NCBI RefSeq assembly: GCF_015594925.2
Contig: NZ_CP087590.1
Location: 434,001 to 498,000, forward strand
Reading direction: 5' to 3'
Origin: Vibrio sp. VB16
GTDB lineage: Bacteria > Pseudomonadota > Gammaproteobacteria > Enterobacterales > Vibrionaceae
DNA length: 64,000 nt
The notes under the pieces are model-generated. The model searched no databases. It was given only the letters and a program-made list of their open reading frames with translations, and had not been told where the DNA came from. The translations under genes were made by a program, and so were the position numbers. The number at the start of each line of letters is the position of its first letter. Position 1 is the first letter of the stretch. Positions 36,063 through 44,437 of this stretch are shown here, in pieces.

Positions 36063-38624
36063 TTAAAGCAGCTTTTTCAAACGATACAACTCATCTAAAG
36101 CCTGCCTTGGCGTTAGGTCATCCGGGTCGATATTCGATAACGCTTCTTCTACTTCACTTGGTTCAGGTATTAAGCTGAGTTGATTAGCAATATCGACTTC
36201 ATTTTTGTTTCCACGTGGTTGATCGGCAAGTTTTTCTAGTTGATTTAGTTTTGCCCTTGCGTTTCTGATTACGGTCTTAGGTACGCCTGCTAATCCAGCC
36301 ACAGCTAAACCGTAGGATTTGCTTGCCGCGCCTTCTTGCACAGCATGCATAAAGGCGATGCTGTCACCATGCTCGACGGCATCCAGATGTACATTGGCTA
36401 AATGGTCGACTAAATTTGGCAATTCTGTAAGCTCAAAATAGTGGGTAGCAAACAGCGTCATTGACCCAATTTGATTGGCCAGCCATTCTGCACTGGCCCA
36501 GGCCAAAGACAGCCCATCATAGGTACTGGTTCCGCGACCTATTTCGTCCATTAACACTAAGCTGTGTGGGGTTGCGTTGTGTAGAATATTGGCGGTTTCA
36601 GTCATTTCAACCATAAAGGTTGAACGACCAGATGCGAGGTCATCAGAGGCGCCAATTCGAGTGAAAATTCTGTCAATCGAGCCAATAACGGCCTCTTCTG
36701 CTGGTACATAGGAACCAATATGGGCGAGTAATACAATAAGCGCAGTTTGGCGCATATAGGTTGACTTACCCCCCATATTTGGACCTGTAATAATCAACAT
36801 CTTACGACTTGGGTTCAGGTCGATAGGATTCGCAATAAATGGGTCATTCATCACCTGTTCAACAACCGGGTGTCGTCCATTTTTTATCTGTATTCCAACG
36901 GAATCAGTCAATTTTGGACGGCAATAACCTAAGCTATCGGCTCTTTCTGCCAAATTTTGCAATACATCTAATTGTGAAATCGCAGACGCTAAATTTTGCA
37001 TCTGTTCTAAATGAGGAAGCAATAAGTCAAAAAGTTGCTCCCAAAGTTGTTTCTCTATCGCCAGTGCTTTAGATTTAGAGCTTAGCACCTTATCTTCATG
37101 TTCTTTTAGTTCTGGAATGATATAGCGTTCAGCGTGTTTTAGTGTTTGTCGACGCAAATAGTGTGCGGGAACGAGATGGCTCTGGCCACGGCTGACTTGA
37201 ATATAAAAGCCATGTACGTTGTTGAACCCCACCTTTAGCGATTCTATACCGTGTGTTTCTCTCTCTTCCAATTCTAGTTTTTCTAAATATTCTGTCGCGC
37301 CGTCAGCGAGTGTGCGCCATTCGTCGAGTTCTTCACTGTACCCTGGAGCGATGACGCCACCATCTCTGATAACTACAGGAGGGTTTTCTTTCACTGCGGT
37401 TTCTAATAGATGACAGATGTCGTCCATTGGTGCGGCATATTGAGCCAGTTTAGCCACGTATGGATTTGATAAGGTTTGCAAATAGCTTTCAAGTTCAGGA
37501 AGTTGTTGCATAGCATGACGTAGGCGGGCTAGATCTCGAGGTCTAGCGGTACGAATGGCTAAACGAGCAATGATTCGCTCAATGTCACCAATCTGCTTAA
37601 GAACCGGCTTGAGCTCGACAAATGCACCTTGATCTTTTATCTCTGATATTGCCGACAAGCGCTGATTTAAAGTCTCTTTGCAACGCATAGGCTGATGCAG
37701 CCAACGTTGAAGCATTCGGCTTCCCATCGCGGTAGAGCTATGATCGATTACAGATCCGAGTGTATTGTCGTATCCACCCGATAGGTTTTGCGTTATTTCT
37801 AAGTTGCGGCGAGTGGCTGCATCGAGGATCACAGAATTATCTTGGCTGTCAAAGGTGAGCGAGCGAATATGTGGCAGTGCCGTTTTTTGAGTATCCTTTA
37901 CATATTGAATTAGGCATCCAGCGGCACATAGGCCTAAGCTCGCTTGTTCTACGCCAAACCCAATTAAATCACGTGTACCAAACTGTTGATTGAGCTGTTG
38001 TTTAGCGGTGTCTAATTCAAATTCCCAAACTGGACGACGACGGCTCCCTTTAATGCTTGAAATAACATCGATAGGTTCAAAGTCTTCAGGGAAAAGGAGT
38101 TCTTTTGGTGTGGTTCGTTGTAGCTCTGCAAGCATAGCCTCTTCAGTCTCAGGCTGAGATAACTGAAAGCGGCCAGACGTAATATCTAATGTGGCATAAC
38201 CAAATTTGCCTTTCTGGTGATAAATAGCCGCAACTAGGTTATCAGAACGTTCTGAAAGTAAGGCTTCATCAGTCACAGTTCCAGGCGTTATGATGCGAAC
38301 AACTTGTCGTTCTACTGGGCCTTTACTGGTGGCGGGGTCGCCAATCTGTTCACATATAGCTATAGATTCGCCCAACTGAACTAACTTGGCGAGATAGCCT
38401 TCAACGGCATGAAAAGGAACGCCAGCCATCGGAATCGGTTCACCAGCAGACGCCCCGCGTTTTGTAAGCGAAATATCTAAAAGCTGGGACGCTTTTTTAG
38501 CATCATCATAGAAAAGCTCGTAGAAATCGCCCATACGATAAAATAGTAAAATCTCAGGATTTTCTGCCTTGAGTCTTAGGTATTGTTGCATCATCGGCGT
38601 GTGTGTGTGAGTCGCTTTTGTCAT
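36063..38624 (-). CDS. mutS: DNA mismatch repair protein MutS
   Basis: 853 residues, the same length as E. coli MutS. The mismatch-reading FYELFYDDAK motif (about residues 29-38) holds the conserved Phe-x-Glu, and the ATPase P-loop GPNMGGKST starts at residue 614, followed by DEIGRGTSTYDG (Walker B) and FATHYFELTEL. It recognises mismatches and recruits MutL. It is convergent with rpoS, the common rpoS-mutS arrangement. Confidence 0.98.
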   Translation of the reverse strand: MTKATHTHTPMMQQYLRLKAENPEILLFYRMGDFYELFYDDAKKASQLLDISLTKRGASAGEPIPMAGVPFHAVEGYLAKLVQLGESIAICEQIGDPATSKGPVERQVVRIITPGTVTDEALLSERSDNLVAAIYHQKGKFGYATLDITSGRFQLSQPETEEAMLAELQRTTPKELLFPEDFEPIDVISSIKGSRRRPVWEFELDTAKQQLNQQFGTRDLIGFGVEQASLGLCAAGCLIQYVKDTQKTALPHIRSLTFDSQDNSVILDAATRRNLEITQNLSGGYDNTLGSVIDHSSTAMGSRMLQRWLHQPMRCKETLNQRLSAISEIKDQGAFVELKPVLKQIGDIERIIARLAIRTARPRDLARLRHAMQQLPELESYLQTLSNPYVAKLAQYAAPMDDICHLLETAVKENPPVVIRDGGVIAPGYSEELDEWRTLADGATEYLEKLELEERETHGIESLKVGFNNVHGFYIQVSRGQSHLVPAHYLRRQTLKHAERYIIPELKEHEDKVLSSKSKALAIEKQLWEQLFDLLLPHLEQMQNLASAISQLDVLQNLAERADSLGYCRPKLTDSVGIQIKNGRHPVVEQVMNDPFIANPIDLNPSRKMLIITGPNMGGKSTYMRQTALIVLLAHIGSYVPAEEAVIGSIDRIFTRIGASDDLASGRSTFMVEMTETANILHNATPHSLVLMDEIGRGTSTYDGLSLAWASAEWLANQIGSMTLFATHYFELTELPNLVDHLANVHLDAVEHGDSIAFMHAVQEGAASKSYGLAVAGLAGVPKTVIRNARAKLNQLEKLADQPRGNKNEVDIANQLSLIPEPSEVEEALSNIDPDDLTPRQALDELYRLKKLL

Positions 38625-38936
38625 GGTGACCTTAGTGATCGCTAGTGAACTGATTTTTGTGACGTTAAGGATACTTGAATCGACATTACAGGCAAGATGA
38701 TTTAGAGGAATTTTGGATCGTCCTTCATCCAGGTAACGTTAATTTAATATGAGTGACATTCCTCAATGTCGTTCTTTTCGTTAGATATAAGGGCATTGCA
38801 TAACCATTCATTTTTTGGATTGTCTGAGGTTGAAAATAATGAGCAAATAAAAATGAGTTCTTTGACAATGATTTTTAGAGCGTTAGGATATGTAAATAAA
38901 CAATAAAAATAGAGTCAATAAGAGGGTTTTTGACCG
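38625..38936. other. Divergent mutS-pncC intergenic region
   Basis: 312 bp, AT-rich. A TTGACA hexamer lies at 38862-38867 with a poor -10 (GGATAT-like) about 17 bases on, a possible pncC promoter. No open frame, repeat or RNA structure of note was seen in the rest. Confidence 0.4.
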
Positions 38937-39419
38937 ATGCTATCACTAAGCGAATTAAGCCAAAAAGTAGGTGTTTTATTAGCAGAAAATAACCATGTTT
39001 TGGTTACGGCAGAATCTTGTACCGGGGGAGGTATTGCGTCTGCCATTACCGATATTTCAGGGAGTTCCGCTTGGTTTGATAGAGCGTTTGTTACTTATAG
39101 CAATGAAGCAAAAATGGACATGATTGGTGTCAGTCCTAAAACACTCAATATCTATGGTGCGGTAAGTCAGGAAACGGTAGAAGAGATGGCATCTGGAGCG
39201 TTAAGACATTCACAAGCAACGATATCAATATCGGTGAGTGGGATAGCGGGTCCGACAGGAGGAACGGAGGATAAACCAGTAGGAACCGTATGGTTTGGCT
39301 GGAAAATAGGCAACCAGTTTGAAGAGCAAGAGATGGTTTGTTTTAGTGGTAATAGAGAAAGAGTCCGCGAACAGGCGTGTTATCACGCCCTTGCTAAGTT
39401 AGTAGAGCTATTAAGTTAA
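38937..39419 (+). CDS. pncC: Nicotinamide-nucleotide amidase PncC (CinA C-terminal type)
   Basis: 160 residues, the stand-alone CinA C-terminal domain (E. coli YgaD). TAESCTGGGIASAITDISGS (about residues 23-42) contains the catalytic serine region and SGIAGPTGGTEDKPVGTVWF (about 100-119) is the second conserved block. It deamidates NMN in the pyridine nucleotide cycle. In E. coli and most relatives recA follows directly; here the next gene is yadS, convergent, with only 5 bp between stops. Confidence 0.93.
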   Translation: MLSLSELSQKVGVLLAENNHVLVTAESCTGGGIASAITDISGSSAWFDRAFVTYSNEAKMDMIGVSPKTLNIYGAVSQETVEEMASGALRHSQATISISVSGIAGPTGGTEDKPVGTVWFGWKIGNQFEEQEMVCFSGNRERVREQACYHALAKLVELLS

Positions 39420-39424
39420 GTTCA

Positions 39425-40045
39425 TTATCGATGAAGAGCGAAAGTAGGCAGTGATAGGTGCCACTTAATTGCGCCCAATCGAATGATCAGTGTGGCGAGA
39501 GCGCCCGCGATAAATGCCGTTCTATTGCTGTAGTCGAAATAGAGTGCTCCAACGTGAATACTGCCACCGATAATGCAAGCGGTGGCATAAACTTCACTTC
39601 TTAGCACCATTGGTATCTCTCGTGCGAGTACGTCACGAATAATACCGCCACCACATCCAGTAATAACCCCCATAATCACGGCAATCAAGTACGAGTCTTG
39701 AAATAATAGTGACTTTTCTACACCAATACCGACGAACGCACCTAGCCCGATGGCATCACAAACTGGCAATACAAACCAAGGTAAACGCTTCGGTCGACGA
39801 ATAATTATCATGGTTAACAAACAGGTGATGATAATTATCCAGATGTAGGCGATGTCTGTAATCCAAAATACAGGCGTAGCACCTAATGCCATATCTCGGA
39901 TAGATCCGCCCCCAATAGCTGTAACGCTACCAAGCACAATGACACCAAATGGGTCCATCTTTAACCGTCCAGCGAGCAGTACGCCTGAAATAGCAAAAAC
40001 AGCGGTTCCAAATATATCAATAAAGTAAAGTAGGGTAGAATCCAT
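39425..40045 (-). CDS. yadS: TRIC-family (UPF0126) membrane protein YadS
   Basis: 206 residues with about seven hydrophobic segments arranged as two repeats. Each repeat carries the family glycine motif: TAIGGGSIRDMALG (about residues 42-55) and TGCGGGIIRDVLARE (about 128-142). Bacterial TRIC proteins are trimeric cation channels, and YadS has been implicated in glycine uptake; the substrate here is unknown. It ends mtnN-cbiB-btuF-yadS, matching E. coli mtn-btuF-yadS with cbiB inserted. Confidence 0.88.
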   Translation of the reverse strand: MDSTLLYFIDIFGTAVFAISGVLLAGRLKMDPFGVIVLGSVTAIGGGSIRDMALGATPVFWITDIAYIWIIIITCLLTMIIIRRPKRLPWFVLPVCDAIGLGAFVGIGVEKSLLFQDSYLIAVIMGVITGCGGGIIRDVLAREIPMVLRSEVYATACIIGGSIHVGALYFDYSNRTAFIAGALATLIIRLGAIKWHLSLPTFALHR

Positions 40046-40169
40046 AGGTGACTAAAAACTAGTTAGGGTGAAAATTGGCTCGATTTTACTCCAATTTCTA
40101 GTGTGATGACGAAGTATTTATCCTAATCCGTCGGATTACATTAATGATGGATACACTACTGCGTATATT

Positions 40170-41003
40170 TTATCTAAGTGTCTCCGGGTTGTATTCCTTT
40201 CTGGCGATGTCAAAAAACTCACAGGCTTGTGCCACTGCCTTTAATGAACGAGGAGTGGGGCGGTTTAACCAATCGGCATTGAGCGACCAGATAAACTGAT
40301 GCTTAACTGCGGGTATTTGCTCTTGCCATGGTTGCCAAATTTCCGTGTTTTGTATCGTGTGAGGTGACGTAAACATCACTTCTGGTGCCTTTAAGATAAC
40401 TTGTTCTAAACCTACTTGTGGGTAGGGTATTGGGGATTGTTCAAAGATATTCACGCCACCACAGAGTGAAAAAACCTCGCTAGGCCAATGGTTTTTCGCA
40501 ATGGTGTATATGGGTTTGCTACTTAGTTGATAAAAATAGGAAACTGGAACGTTATTGGAGTAGTGGTTTTGTAGCCTCTTTAGTTCTGTTCTATAGGCTT
40601 GTGCATTGTCATGACCAATTTTTGCAGAGTCTGCATATTGACTTAATTCGTCAATTCTATCGGCTATTTCAGATAAATAAGTTGTATCGGAATAATAGAT
40701 GGAAAAACCAAGCTCTTTAAGTTGGTTGAGAGCCTTCATTGAACCACCAGATCGCCAAGCAACAATAAGATCTGGATTGAGAGCGACAATCCTTTCGATA
40801 TTAACGCTGTCAAAACTGGCCACTATTTCTAGTGATTGCGCCTCTTCTGGATAGTTACTGTACTTGCTCACTGCAACCAGTTTATCACCTAACCCTGCCG
40901 CGTAGATTAACTCAGTGGAAGATGGGGCAAGTGAGATCACTCGATCTATGCAATAAGCGAATGAGGAGACTGAAAATAATAAAACGAATAGAGTAAGACG
41001 CAA
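40170..41003 (-). CDS. btuF: Vitamin B12 periplasmic binding protein BtuF
   Basis: 277 residues. Signal peptide MRLTLFVLLFSVSSFAYC, then the helical-backbone binding fold starting DRVISLAPSSTELIYAAGLG. It would deliver cobalamin to BtuCD in the inner membrane. The start lies 1 bp from the end of cbiB, so the genes are co-transcribed. No cobalamin riboswitch was seen upstream in this window. Confidence 0.92.
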   Translation of the reverse strand: MRLTLFVLLFSVSSFAYCIDRVISLAPSSTELIYAAGLGDKLVAVSKYSNYPEEAQSLEIVASFDSVNIERIVALNPDLIVAWRSGGSMKALNQLKELGFSIYYSDTTYLSEIADRIDELSQYADSAKIGHDNAQAYRTELKRLQNHYSNNVPVSYFYQLSSKPIYTIAKNHWPSEVFSLCGGVNIFEQSPIPYPQVGLEQVILKAPEVMFTSPHTIQNTEIWQPWQEQIPAVKHQFIWSLNADWLNRPTPRSLKAVAQACEFFDIARKEYNPETLR

Positions 41004-41004
41004 G

Positions 41005-41958
41005 CTAAATACCTTGATAAAACAAAAACATAATTATGCTTTGCAGTGCTATCCAGACAAAAAGTCGCCATGCGAGTAGTTTTTGGATCTGACCAAGATG
41101 CAACGCCCCCGGTGCAACTCTGCCACCTATTTTTGGTCGGATAGTTTTATTGTTGCCGTAAATAGCGGGGCCACCTAAGGAGAGCTCTAATTTATTGCCA
41201 ACCGAAGAAAGAAGCCAAGCAGATCCGGGCGTTGGCCATGTTTTACTCTGCGTTAATACTTGAGTAAAAACCTGCATTGCATTCTTTCCAATGATGATCA
41301 TGATACTGAACATGCGCAGTGGTATAAACTCAACCAGTGCCAACATTCGAATAGAAGTAAGGCCAAAAGGGAGGAACTCACTGCGGCTAGGAGACCATGC
41401 TCTGGCTAATTCGGATATTAACCTAAACATGAGCGCGCCAATCCCGCCGGTTAAGCCAAACCAAAAAAGCACGGACACAACGTTTCGACCATAACCCAAA
41501 ATCAAGGTTTCAGCACCCGCTTTGCCAATACCTAATGGGGACAAAGACTTTGTTTCTCTATTTAGAATCGGCAGAAGAAGGCTTCGGGCAAGTTTTTTAT
41601 CTTCTTTTGCAAGCGCATCCGCCAGAGCGTGGCCCAGTTTTTCACTATTTCGCCAATCAATAGCAAGCAATAAAAGAGCAAGATCGAACAACTGAGGTTG
41701 CCAAACCAATGGTTTTAGTGCGACCAAAACGGCAAATGCGGGCAAGGTCATTAACATCCACGCTAAAGAGCCTGAAAGAATACTTTGGGAATGGCTTTTA
41801 TTAGTATTGACCTTTTCTGCCAATATTCTGGCAAAGGCGCGCCATAATGTCGCAGGATGAGCCGACATAGGAATAGGTAAGATTAAGTGGAAGAGCAAGC
41901 CCCCCCACAAAACCAATAGAGCGCCATTACTTACTATCTGGTCGAATGCTGTTTGCAT
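41005..41958 (-). CDS. cbiB: Cobalamin biosynthesis protein, CbiB/CobD family
   Basis: 317 residues with several hydrophobic segments, including ILSGSLAWMLMTLPAFAVLVAL near residues 60-82 and a C-terminal FVWIALQSIIMFLFY. The pattern SKTWPTPGSAWLLSSVGNKL followed by LGGPAIYGN is typical of adenosylcobinamide-phosphate synthase, which attaches aminopropanol during corrinoid salvage. A full B12 pathway is not in this window. The gene sits between mtnN (5-bp gap) and btuF. Divergence from classical CbiB is notable and the exact substrate is inference. Confidence 0.78.
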   Translation of the reverse strand: MQTAFDQIVSNGALLVLWGGLLFHLILPIPMSAHPATLWRAFARILAEKVNTNKSHSQSILSGSLAWMLMTLPAFAVLVALKPLVWQPQLFDLALLLLAIDWRNSEKLGHALADALAKEDKKLARSLLLPILNRETKSLSPLGIGKAGAETLILGYGRNVVSVLFWFGLTGGIGALMFRLISELARAWSPSRSEFLPFGLTSIRMLALVEFIPLRMFSIMIIIGKNAMQVFTQVLTQSKTWPTPGSAWLLSSVGNKLELSLGGPAIYGNNKTIRPKIGGRVAPGALHLGQIQKLLAWRLFVWIALQSIIMFLFYQGI

Positions 41959-41963
41959 ATTGG

Positions 41964-42659
41964 CTATTTCAACAATTTAACCATGTTGATGACCATTTCA
42001 GATGAATTTTTTGCGGCCAGTGGCAGAAACTCATCAAAGCTCATTGGAGACTCTTTATCCGCAACATCAGATATCGCGCGTACAACGACGAATGGGATAT
42101 TAAATTGATGACAAGTCTGAGCAATGGCTGCCGCTTCCATTTCAACGGCGATAACCGACGGAAAATAGTTGTGAATATATTGTGCTTTCTCATCGGTACA
42201 GACAAAAACATCGCCAGTACAAATAAGACCTCGAACAGAGTGTTGCCCATCTTTCATCGCTATCGCTTTCTCAGTTATTCTGATGAGATTATCATCGGCT
42301 GTAAATGCGGCGGGTTGTGCTGCCATTTGCCCCATTTCATAACCAAATGCGGTAACGTCTACATCGTGATGACGAACCTCTGTTGATACAACAACGTCAC
42401 CTAGGTTTAGGCTCGAGTCAAAGCCTCCGGCAGAGCCAGTATTAATGACAATATCTGGACAATATTGGTCTAAAAGAATGGCGGTTCCAATGGAAGCGGC
42501 AACTTTACCAATACCCGATTGAAGTAAAACAACATCAACCCCTTCTATCTGGCCAGAAAAAAAAGTACTGCTTCCTTTTTTCTCTTCTACACAGTTAGAC
42601 AATGCGTCTTTTAAGATGGACACTTCTTGTTCCATCGCACCAATAATGCCGATTTTCAT
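41964..42659 (-). CDS. mtnN: 5'-methylthioadenosine/S-adenosylhomocysteine nucleosidase
   Basis: 231 residues. It hydrolyses MTA, SAH and 5'-deoxyadenosine, and feeds LuxS and autoinducer-2 synthesis. MKIGIIGAMEQEV carries the conserved E12; EMEAAAIAQTC (about residues 173-183) and RAISDVAD (about 194-201) hold the other catalytic Glu and Asp. First gene of mtnN-cbiB-btuF-yadS. Removal of 5'-deoxyadenosine also links it to radical-SAM chemistry. Confidence 0.96.
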   Translation of the reverse strand: MKIGIIGAMEQEVSILKDALSNCVEEKKGSSTFFSGQIEGVDVVLLQSGIGKVAASIGTAILLDQYCPDIVINTGSAGGFDSSLNLGDVVVSTEVRHHDVDVTAFGYEMGQMAAQPAAFTADDNLIRITEKAIAMKDGQHSVRGLICTGDVFVCTDEKAQYIHNYFPSVIAVEMEAAAIAQTCHQFNIPFVVVRAISDVADKESPMSFDEFLPLAAKNSSEMVINMVKLLK

Positions 42660-42964
42660 GATTTTCTCTTAGAGATTTAAATAGATAGCTAATGTGAGAT
42701 TGTAGCATATAGATTTGGACTGGGAATCTAGAATTTAGACGCGAGCCTATGCTTATCTGGAAAACGAACTGTTCAGCAATGTGGATATCATAAAGCAGAT
42801 ATCAATAGGTTGGGAGGCTCATTGTTAAGTGTACTAGGAGGTCACTTTATATACGTACATGGACGTTTTGAGTACTTGTTGTTTAAGACTCAAGAACAAA
42901 AAAGGCCAGCTAAAATAGCTGGCCAAAACAAAGTTTGGAAGGAAACCTTTGTTATATAAAAAGA
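42660..42964. other. Intergenic region between gltD and mtnN
   Basis: 305 bp. It contains the gltD terminator (42898-42924), a second palindrome CAAAGTTTGG-AAGGAAACCTTTG near 42929-42951, and upstream of mtnN a TACAAT hexamer on the minus strand about 50 bases from the start. No gene was seen. Confidence 0.5.
42898..42924 (-). terminator. Terminator after gltD
   Basis: GGCCAGCTA (42904-42912) and TAGCTGGCC (42916-42924) form a 9-bp stem; on the minus strand it is followed by a T run (42903-42898). It ends the gltBD transcript. Confidence 0.88.
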
Positions 42965-44437
42965 TTAAGCATTTGAAAGCATCAACGAATCTGCTTTGGC
43001 TTCCAAATTAGTACCCCCCATCAAGTAAGCATCTACTGCGCGAGCACATTCACGGCCTTCGTTGATACAACGAACCACTAATGATTGACCTGTACGCATA
43101 TCACCTGCAGCAAAGATACCTTTTTGGTTGGTAGCAAAGTCTTCTGTCGCGACGTTACCGCGATCATCCAATTTGATGTCAAGTTGGGCGAGAACACCGG
43201 TTGGTTCCGGGTGAAGGAAACCCATTGCCAAGAAAGCTTTATCACAAGGAACAACGCGTTCACTACCTTCAACTTCTTTAAAGTTTGGACGTTCGCCTGG
43301 TTTCGCGTCTTCCCACTCTATATCCGCTAAACGTAAACCCGTTACCTGACCTGATTCGTCACCGATGAACTCTTTGGTTAGAATGTTCCAGTGACGTTCA
43401 CAACCTTCTTCATGGGAAGACGATGTACGAAGAATCATTGGATACTCAGGCCATGGCATGTTTACAGGACGCTTCTCTGGTGGCATTGGCATGATTTCAA
43501 CTTGAGTAATACTTGTTGCACCATGACGGTTTGATGTACCCACACAGTCAGAACCAGTATCGCCTCCACCAATGACAATCACGTTGCAATCTTTCGCATG
43601 AATCTCTTCAGTCTTTAGATTCATGTTGTTTGCACGGCGGTTATTTTGACCGAGGAATTCCATCGCAAAATGAACGCCTTTAAGTTCACGCCCTGGGATC
43701 GGAAGATCACGAGGAACGGTAGAACCTCCGGTTAATATAACGGCATCAAAGTCTTGACGAAATTGCAGAGCGTTAATGTCTACACCGATATGAGAATGGG
43801 TTTCAAAAATGATTCCAGCATCCTCCATCAGGTTGATTTTACGATCAATAACATCCATGCCTAGTTTAAAGTCAGGGATACCAAAACGTAATAAACCACC
43901 TATTTTCTCATCACGCTCATAGACAGTCACGCAGTGGCCAGCGCTGTTCAGTTGTTCTGCAGCAGCAAGACCAGCCGGACCTGAACCGACAATGGCCACT
44001 GTTTTACCAGAGCGAATACGTGGCTTTTTAGGTTGAGCATACCCTTCACGGTACGCAGTCTCTACAATCGTTTTTTCAATGTTACAGATAGTGATTGGGT
44101 CTTGGTTAATACCCAGTACACAGGCTGTCTCACAAGGAGCAGGGCAAATACGACCCGTGAACTCTGGGAAGTTATTTGTGCTGCTCAGAATGTGCCATGC
44201 TTCTTCCCAGCTATCACGATAGACCGCATCGTTAAATTCAGGAATGATATTACCAATAGGGCAGCCGCTATGACAAAACGGCACGCCACAATCCATGCAA
44301 CGAGAAGCTTGAGTTTCAATGTTTTCACCAAACTCTTCGTTTAGAACGAACTCTTTATTGTTTTGAATACGAACACTAGGGTCGGTCTTCTTTGGCAGTT
44401 CACGACCATGCTCTAAAAATCCAGTAGCCTTACCCAT
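42965..44437 (-). CDS. gltD: Glutamate synthase [NADPH] small subunit
   Basis: 490 residues. It supplies electrons from NADPH to GltB. The two 4Fe-4S cysteine clusters are in CMDCGVPFCHSGCPIGN (about residues 42-58) and CPAPCETACVLG (about 97-108). FAD-binding AIVGSGPAGLAAAEQL (about 149-164) and NADPH-binding VIVIGGGDTGSDC (about 287-299) are complete. The start overlaps the gltB stop by one base (TAATG), giving a coupled gltB-gltD operon. Confidence 0.96.
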   Translation of the reverse strand: MGKATGFLEHGRELPKKTDPSVRIQNNKEFVLNEEFGENIETQASRCMDCGVPFCHSGCPIGNIIPEFNDAVYRDSWEEAWHILSSTNNFPEFTGRICPAPCETACVLGINQDPITICNIEKTIVETAYREGYAQPKKPRIRSGKTVAIVGSGPAGLAAAEQLNSAGHCVTVYERDEKIGGLLRFGIPDFKLGMDVIDRKINLMEDAGIIFETHSHIGVDINALQFRQDFDAVILTGGSTVPRDLPIPGRELKGVHFAMEFLGQNNRRANNMNLKTEEIHAKDCNVIVIGGGDTGSDCVGTSNRHGATSITQVEIMPMPPEKRPVNMPWPEYPMILRTSSSHEEGCERHWNILTKEFIGDESGQVTGLRLADIEWEDAKPGERPNFKEVEGSERVVPCDKAFLAMGFLHPEPTGVLAQLDIKLDDRGNVATEDFATNQKGIFAAGDMRTGQSLVVRCINEGRECARAVDAYLMGGTNLEAKADSLMLSNA

